From Prorocentrum cordatum (lineage: Eukaryota > Sar > Dinophyceae > Prorocentrales > Prorocentraceae): a stretch of DNA of 32,284 nucleotides. The notes under the pieces are model-generated. The model worked only from the letters and a program-made list of their open reading frames with translations. It was not told the origin of the DNA and searched no databases. Shown piece after piece: positions 28,251 to 32,284 of the stretch. The first letter of the stretch is position 1, and the number at the start of each line of letters is the position of its first letter. The stretch spans positions 107,499 to 139,782 of the forward strand of contig CAUYUJ010018905.1 in NCBI GenBank assembly GCA_963575745.1, given 5' to 3'. A program made the translations under genes and the position numbers.

Positions 28251-29012
28251 CGATCTGAACCTCAATCCCGCCTGATATTACCCTTGCGGAATACTGAGCC
28301 CGGGTGTACTACTGCTTAGGAGTAAGTCATCGGCAAAGGTCCCGAAACATAATGCACCACTGCCTCCAATCACGGTTGAGAATTCTCGATTGTAGAACCG
28401 CAGGTGCACTCATTTGAGGTCTATCCTGGCATCCTCTCCCAATTCCCTGCCCTCCCTCCCTCCCTCCCTCCCTCCCTCCTTAGGAGGAGTGGGGAGGAGG
28501 AGGAGGGTGACGGTGGAGGACGAGGAAAAGGAGAAAGACAAGAGTAAGTCAAATATGTGTAGACGAGGCTGCAATTCACCCTCCCACACCGAGTTCTCTC
28601 CTCGTATGTCAGATGTCTCTACAAGCCTCTCCGCCTCAAGAAGCGCGCCCCTGAAAGATGAACATCATATGTGACTCCTGCCATTCAGGCGAGAGCCCCG
28701 ATCTGAGCAAGAACTGATTTGTATCTTTCTAGCGAGTCGCTGCAACAGTCTGCGGTGGGGGCACAGCATGGCAAGAGCGGGGTCAATAGACAGGCGCAAG
28801 ATCTGGTGCCTGTCGTGCACGGGGCCAAGGTTGGCCAGGCAAAGGGCAAGCGACCTGAATTGAACAGCGAACCGATTCGAATCTGGGCGCGCAAACTTGG
28901 CGCAAGACGCTCTTTTGCGCCGCAATGCAGCAGAAGCAATCCGCACGCGCGCTCGGGCAAGCCGGGAAACGGCATCGCCAATCGTCAAGCAGCAGGAGTG
29001 GGAAAAGGGGGA
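28251..29012. other. Stretch without a gene; (CCCT)n at 28447-28480
   Basis: A CCCT run of about eight units lies at 28447-28480, followed by GGAGG-rich DNA. The 256-codon plus frame starting at 28719 runs through two foldback-type sequences and a GGA tract and has no domain, so I do not call it a gene. Confidence 0.55.
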
Positions 29013-29014
29013 GC

Positions 29015-29187
29015 GGCGAAATCTATACATATAATTACACTGCTCCCTGGCCAGGCCCATCCTGAGCCTAGCAGCGTTGTATACGCTGCGCCATCCCAGC
29101 TCGGCCAGGAGGCCGTCTGCACAGCTCCCGGGCCGAAGCAGGGCCTGGCCAGGAAACAGTGGATGTGTACATATTCCGTCGCCCGAG
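29015..29187. mobile_element. Foldback element, short copy
   Basis: The left arm starts GGCGAAATCTATACATATAA and contains CTGCTCCCTGGCCAGGCCCA. The right arm, reverse-complemented, starts at GGCGACGGAATATGTACACA and contains CTGTTTCCTGGCCAGGCCC. Arms are about 45-50 bases with roughly 75-80% identity. The middle is GTATACGCTGCGCCATCCCA. It matches the ends of the longer element at 29474-29872, so both belong to one family. No flanking duplication is clear. Confidence 0.65.
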
Positions 29188-29212
29188 AGGAGGAAGCGGC
29201 CGCGGGCAGGGT

Positions 29213-29274
29213 GGAGGAGGAGGAGGAGGCGGAGGAGGAGGAGGAGAAGGAGGAGGAGGGGGAGGAGGTTATAG
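29213..29274 (+). repeat. (GGA)n tract between two foldback elements
   Basis: GGA/GAG with GCG and AAG variants. Confidence 0.93.
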
Positions 29275-29473
29275 TATGGCCAACGCAGTTACAAGAAGAA
29301 GGAGGAGGAGCGGAAACGCAAGACTGTGCAGGAACCGGGACAGGACGAGGCAGGGAGAGGCCCGTTGCGGTCTTGCACCAACGTGCTCGGGCGATGCTGG
29401 CCCTCTCACGACCCAGGGCAGGGAGGTCGATCAGTGCGCCCGTCGGAGCACGCGAGCGAAGGTCGAAAATGTG

Positions 29474-29872
29474 GGGCGACGAAATCTAGACATATCCACC
29501 GCTCCCTTGCCAGGCCCATCCTGAACCCAGCAGCGGTATATGATCAGCGAACAACACACCCTCAAACCTGCAGGGAGGAAGAATGGGGAAGGGCGAGGCG
29601 ATGAACACGCTATAGGTATGGGTGCGGAATTGTCGGGCCCCGAGGGGGGTTCCCGTTCGAGCGGGGAACCCCATCCGATAACACGCACCCATAGCCCCCT
29701 CCCACAATTCCACCCGAGGAAGTCGAGGGGGCGTATAGTGACGGGTGCTAGTTTTCAGCTCGTGATGTATACGCCGCGCCCTCCTGGCTTGGCCAGTAGG
29801 GCGTATACACAGCTCAGGGGTTCAGGATGGGCATGGCCAGGGAGCAATGGATGTGTACAGATTTCGTCGCCC
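29474..29872. mobile_element. Foldback element, long copy with central hairpin
   Basis: Left end GGGCGACGAAATCTAGACAT and the next 40 bases (CGCTCCCTTGCCAGGCCCAT, CCTGAACCC) match the reverse complement of the right end (GGGCGACGAAATCTGTACAC, TGCTCCCTGGCCATGCCCAT, CCTGAACCC), over about 60 bases at roughly 85% identity. The centre holds a nested palindrome: TATGGGTGCG (29617-29626) pairs with 29684-29693, and GGGGTTCCC (29646-29654) pairs with 29664-29672. GTATACGCC (29767) pairs with GGCGTATAC near 29810. No coding capacity. Flanking duplication not evident. Confidence 0.72.
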
Positions 29873-29887
29873 GAGATATGTATAGTT

Positions 29888-30205
29888 CTCGTCGCCCGAA
29901 AGCGGATCTTGCGCGAGATCACATAGCGGCCCTACGCGACGGCTTGCGCGGGCCGCCAGCGCGGCACGCTACATTGGAGACGAGGGCACTTGCGCGCGAC
30001 CTTACGCGGGGAGCTTGCGCGCCGATGTCGGCGCAGACGACCTCGTGTTCTTCCGTCGCTCATGTGGCGCAGCCGTGGCAGACCGTGGCGGCCCAGGGCG
30101 GGTGGCCGTCTGAGGCCCGTCAGGTCTGGCCGCGGCCAAGTGCAGACGCTGCCGGCCCTCAAGCACGGGCCGAGGGAGGGGAGGAGAGGGGAGGGGGGAG
30201 AGGGA
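29888..30205. other. Stretch without a gene between foldback elements and a GA run
   Basis: GC-rich, ordinary complexity. TCGTCGCCCG recurs just after the long foldback element (29889-29898), an echo of its terminal bases. Confidence 0.5.
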
Positions 30206-30207
30206 AC

Positions 30208-30238
<31 letters not shown>

Positions 30239-30253
30239 CGAGAGAGCGAGAGG
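30206..30253 (+). repeat. (GA)n run
   Basis: AGAGAGAGAG with GCGAGAG interruptions, about 48 bases. Confidence 0.93.
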
Positions 30254-30356
30254 ATGCTGGCGGCCTGCCCTTGCCTGTCCAGGCGGCCAGGCGAAAGCCT
30301 GCAAAGCTGCCACCCGCACTGGCCTCTCTGCGCTGATGAGAACGGCAGAGATGATG

Positions 30357-30506
30357 GTGGGCTTGTTTTCCACCACAACCACCACCATAAGTAGAAGGGG
30401 GAGGGGGTTCTCTTCCTCCTCCTCCTCCTCCTCGTCCTGCTCCTCATCCTCCACCTCCTTCCCACCTCCAACTTATGGTGGTGGTGGTGGTGGACAACAA
30501 GCCCAT
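30357..30506. mobile_element. 150-bp inverted-repeat element (MITE-like) carrying a CCT microsatellite
   Basis: Left terminus GTGGGCTTGTTTTCCACCAC and its continuation to ATAAGTAGAAGG match the reverse complement of the right terminus (ATGGGCTTGTTGTCCACCAC to ATAAGTTGGAGG) at about 37 of 42 positions. Both sides carry the perfect 9-bp direct repeat GAGATGATG (30348-30356 and 30507-30515). The interior is CCTCCTCCTCGTCCTGCTCC. These are the hallmarks of a short non-autonomous DNA transposon; a 9-bp duplication fits Mutator-like transposition. The conserved arms suggest a fairly recent insertion. Confidence 0.8.
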
Positions 30507-30718
30507 GAGATGATGCTGGCGCGCGAGGAGTCCCGAGGGGTGAAGGGCAGCGGGCGGGGGCGGCGGCGGGAGCAGCCGGCATCGAATGCTGGCGGCTCCC
30601 GCCTCGCAGCCTATCAGGTGTCGGGCGGGGCAGGGCTCCTCACGCGCTCGGAGCAGTCTTTGGCTGTCGGGCGGAGAAGCAGGCAGGCAGGCGACGACAA
30701 GCGCACCCTGGCGGCACG

Positions 30719-30868
30719 CACAAGGGGGCAGGGGGAGGGGGGAAGGCTTCTTAGAAAGAGACTGCTTCTGAGAAGGCGCCAGCCTTATCTGTGGATGTGA
30801 GGCTGGCGCCTTCTAAGAAGCAGGGGTGCTTCTAAGAAGCCTTCCCCCCTCCCCCTATACCCCCCTCT
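30719..30868. mobile_element. 150-bp palindromic element (MITE-like), second family
   Basis: Left arm AGGGGGCAGGGGGAGGGGGG, then AAGGCTTCTTAGAA, CTGCTTCTGAGAAGGCGCCA and GCCT. The right arm, reverse-complemented, reads AGGGGGGTATAGGGGGAGGG, then the same AAGGCTTCTTAGAA, CTGCTTCTTAGAAGGCGCCA and GCCT. About 60 bases per arm at nearly 90% identity with a short TATCTGTGGATGTGA loop. GCGGCACG flanks it on both sides (30711-30718 and 30869-30876), an 8-bp duplication. The termini differ from the element at 30357, so it is a separate family, possibly hAT-like by duplication length. Confidence 0.78.
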
Positions 30869-31059
30869 GCGGCACGGGCGGGGCACTGGGGCCGACGGGG
30901 CTGGCGGACAGGCGGGAGGGTGGACGGGGGCAGACAGCGGCGAGGGCAGACGACGACGAACGCACTCGCGGGACACCAGGGCCAGCGGGGCGAGCAGGGA
31001 GCAGAAAGAGGGGGAGGAAGGCGCAAACATCTATTGTCATCGAGGTCAGCGATGCGTCA

Positions 31060-31600
31060 AGCGAGAGACCCGTTCGAAAAGGGAGCGGCCCGCCATCCGT
31101 GCAACGAGCGCACAGGTTTACACTTGTGGTCTTCAACTTGAGGAAGTCTGAAGCGAGAACCCCAGTTTGAATAAGAACCGTCCTCCGAACCATGGACAAG
31201 TCGAGAGAGAACAGACCACCAGCTTGAAAAGGACCCACTCCATCCTCGTAGTTGATATAAGCGATTGATTCTAGCGTGCGCGGCAGTGCGGCGATAGCCG
31301 CAATTTCGAAAAGAAGCCGTCGCCCATCCTCGATTATTCGTACCTGTTGCGAGCGCGCGCGGAAACAAGGCGACAACACCATTTCGAAAATGATCCCCCC
31401 CTCAGGTCTCGTATCACTTACATGTTTAAAGCGAGTGTGCGCGGTGCGAAGGCGAGGGCCACATTTTGAAAAGGAAGCTCCCTCCATGTTTCTATACGCT
31501 GCGCTGAAGCGATAACCCATTTCAAAAACCAGCGCCGCATCCGTGCAGTTGTTGCAAGTTTCAAGCTTCAGGTGCACACATGGTGAGAAGGCCTCAGGCG
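31060..31600 (-). repeat. Diverged array of the 83-bp repeat, inverted relative to the left end
   Basis: On the minus strand the TTTTCRAA block recurs. Its plus-strand complements start at 31073, 31166, 31223, 31305, 31383, 31465 and 31521, giving spacings of 93, 57, 82, 78, 82 and 56. Each is preceded, on the minus strand, by a GGATGG-GGGC-GTCC-like stretch and followed by CTCGC and CGCGC-GC blocks, as in the arrays at 2800 and 4257. The 56-57 spacings look like units missing about 26 bases. The minus frame over these units stays open for 256 codons, a by-product of a repeat without stops rather than a recognised protein. Confidence 0.7.
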
Positions 31601-31849
31601 AAAGCCCTGGCCGCCTCACCGACACGTCTGGGGTGCGACGAAGATGAGTTCCCCATCAGAAAAAGAGGATGGAAGGAAGAGAAGGATGATATCCCCCCTT
31701 CGGGAATGGGCCTCGTCCAGCGCGCCCATCATCAGGCACAGCACTGCGGCCCCCACCTCGGCCTGGTCTGGCCCAAGGCCTCGCTTCCGCAGCTGGCCCA
31801 CCAGCGCCGCGGCGGCGACCGGGCCGCCCATCTCGAGCTGAGGAGCACA

Positions 31850-32110
31850 GCGACAACGACGACGGCGGCGGAGGCAACGGCGGCGGCGACCACGACAACG
31901 ACCACGACCACGGCGGCGGCAACAGCAGGGGCGGAGGCGACGGCGGCGGCGTCCAAGACCACGGCGACGGCGAAGGCAACAGCGGCGGCGGAGGCGACGG
32001 CAGCGGCGGTGGCGGCAGCGTCAGTGGCAACTGCGGCGGCGGTGGCGAGGAACACGGCGACGACGACAACGACGACGGCGACGCCAGAAACTACGGTGGC
32101 GGGGACGGTT
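31850..32110 (+). repeat. GCG/ACG cryptic triplet repeat
   Basis: Interleaved GGC, GAC, AAC and CAC triplets (ACGACGGCGGCGGAGGCAAC). The plus frame from 31580 (228 codons, stop at 32264-32266) gives Ala/Thr runs followed by an acidic-basic tail (EREDQENDDRKEEDVGGGRE). I consider this composition-driven, but it is the longest unbroken ATG frame near the right edge. Confidence 0.8.
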
Positions 32111-32284
32111 GGTGAGAGGGAAGATCAAGAGAATGACGACAGGAAGGAGGAGGATGTGGGCGGGGGCAGGGAACCGCCGGCGGGGGACGTGGAGGAGAGG
32201 AAGGCGAGGACGAAGGATGAGAACGCGGAAGGGGGCGAGGACAGGGAGGACGAGAGGACGAAATGAGGTGGAAAAGGAGGAGGA

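Noticed and set aside
28719-29489. 256-codon ATG frame
   Set aside because: Crosses a foldback element and a GGA tract, shows no domain, and its composition changes with the repeats it passes through.
30855-31625. 256-codon minus-strand frame
   Set aside because: Coincides with the diverged 83-bp repeats; resemblance between segments reflects the repeat unit. Kept as a repeat feature.
31580-32266. 228-codon Ala/Thr-rich ORF as a gene
   Set aside because: Body is a GCG/ACG cryptic repeat and the tail is G/A-rich DNA; no recognised domain or start context.
1-32284. CRISPR array, bacterial defence system, phage or integron
   Set aside because: Tandem repeats here have no unique spacers of constant length, there are no cas-like proteins or Shine-Dalgarno-led gene strings, and all protein signal is eukaryotic retroelement type.
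1-32284. Dinoflagellate spliced-leader relic sequences
   Set aside because: I looked for the conserved TTTTGGCTCAAG end and saw no convincing match.

Overview
The window looks like gene-poor, repeat-saturated nuclear DNA of a eukaryote, most likely a dinoflagellate, and perhaps a Prorocentrum-type species. That assignment is an inference. It rests on high GC, very long CCT/GGA tracts, CCAAGA-type oligonucleotide arrays, and decayed retroelement proteins whose style I associate with dinoflagellate genomes. I see no bacterial operon, no rRNA or tRNA, no CRISPR array and no intact conserved host gene. One 100-base assembly gap is present (7185-7284).

Layout. 1-1.9 kb (minus strand) is a decayed non-LTR retroelement fragment: an upstream RNA-binding-like segment, an endonuclease (EEP) domain, then directly an RNase H domain cut by the window edge. 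1.95-7.0 kb holds GGA/CCT tracts and an 83-bp tandem array interrupted by an apparent 1147-bp inverted-repeat element with an 11-bp flanking duplication. The same stretch has a GAATCGGAATCC-rich dispersed repeat followed by a GGA tract and an A15 run. 7.3-11.3 kb contains faint retroelement remnants on the minus strand: a CCHC-like zinc knuckle, a DGEG RNase H-like segment and a possible protease-like segment. 11.5-12.15 kb is the first copy of a composite CCAAGA/CCT cassette. 12.88-14.0 kb is a roughly 0.9-kb CCT tract plus a satellite tract. These abut a decayed reverse transcriptase/RNase H element (14.0-17.7 kb, plus strand), which is followed by another CCT tract.

20.0-21.9 kb holds two converging retroelement remnants: a Gag-like segment (plus) and an ORF1-like Met-rich, coiled-coil, RNA-binding-type protein (minus). 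22.0-28.25 kb is mainly CCAAGA arrays (three regions, the last inverted), a second composite cassette, a 313-bp-period duplication and the second GAATCGGAATCC repeat. 29.0-30.9 kb is a cluster of foldback elements. It has two related elements with long inverted arms and two separate 150-bp elements flanked by 9-bp and 8-bp direct repeats. 31.06-31.6 kb is a diverged inverted array of the same 83-bp repeat seen at the left end.

The protein-coding signal is all retroelement-derived and broken by frameshifts and stops. The liveliest structural signal is a set of short inverted-repeat elements with target-site-like duplications, two of which carry simple-sequence DNA. This suggests they may help spread the microsatellites that dominate this genome.
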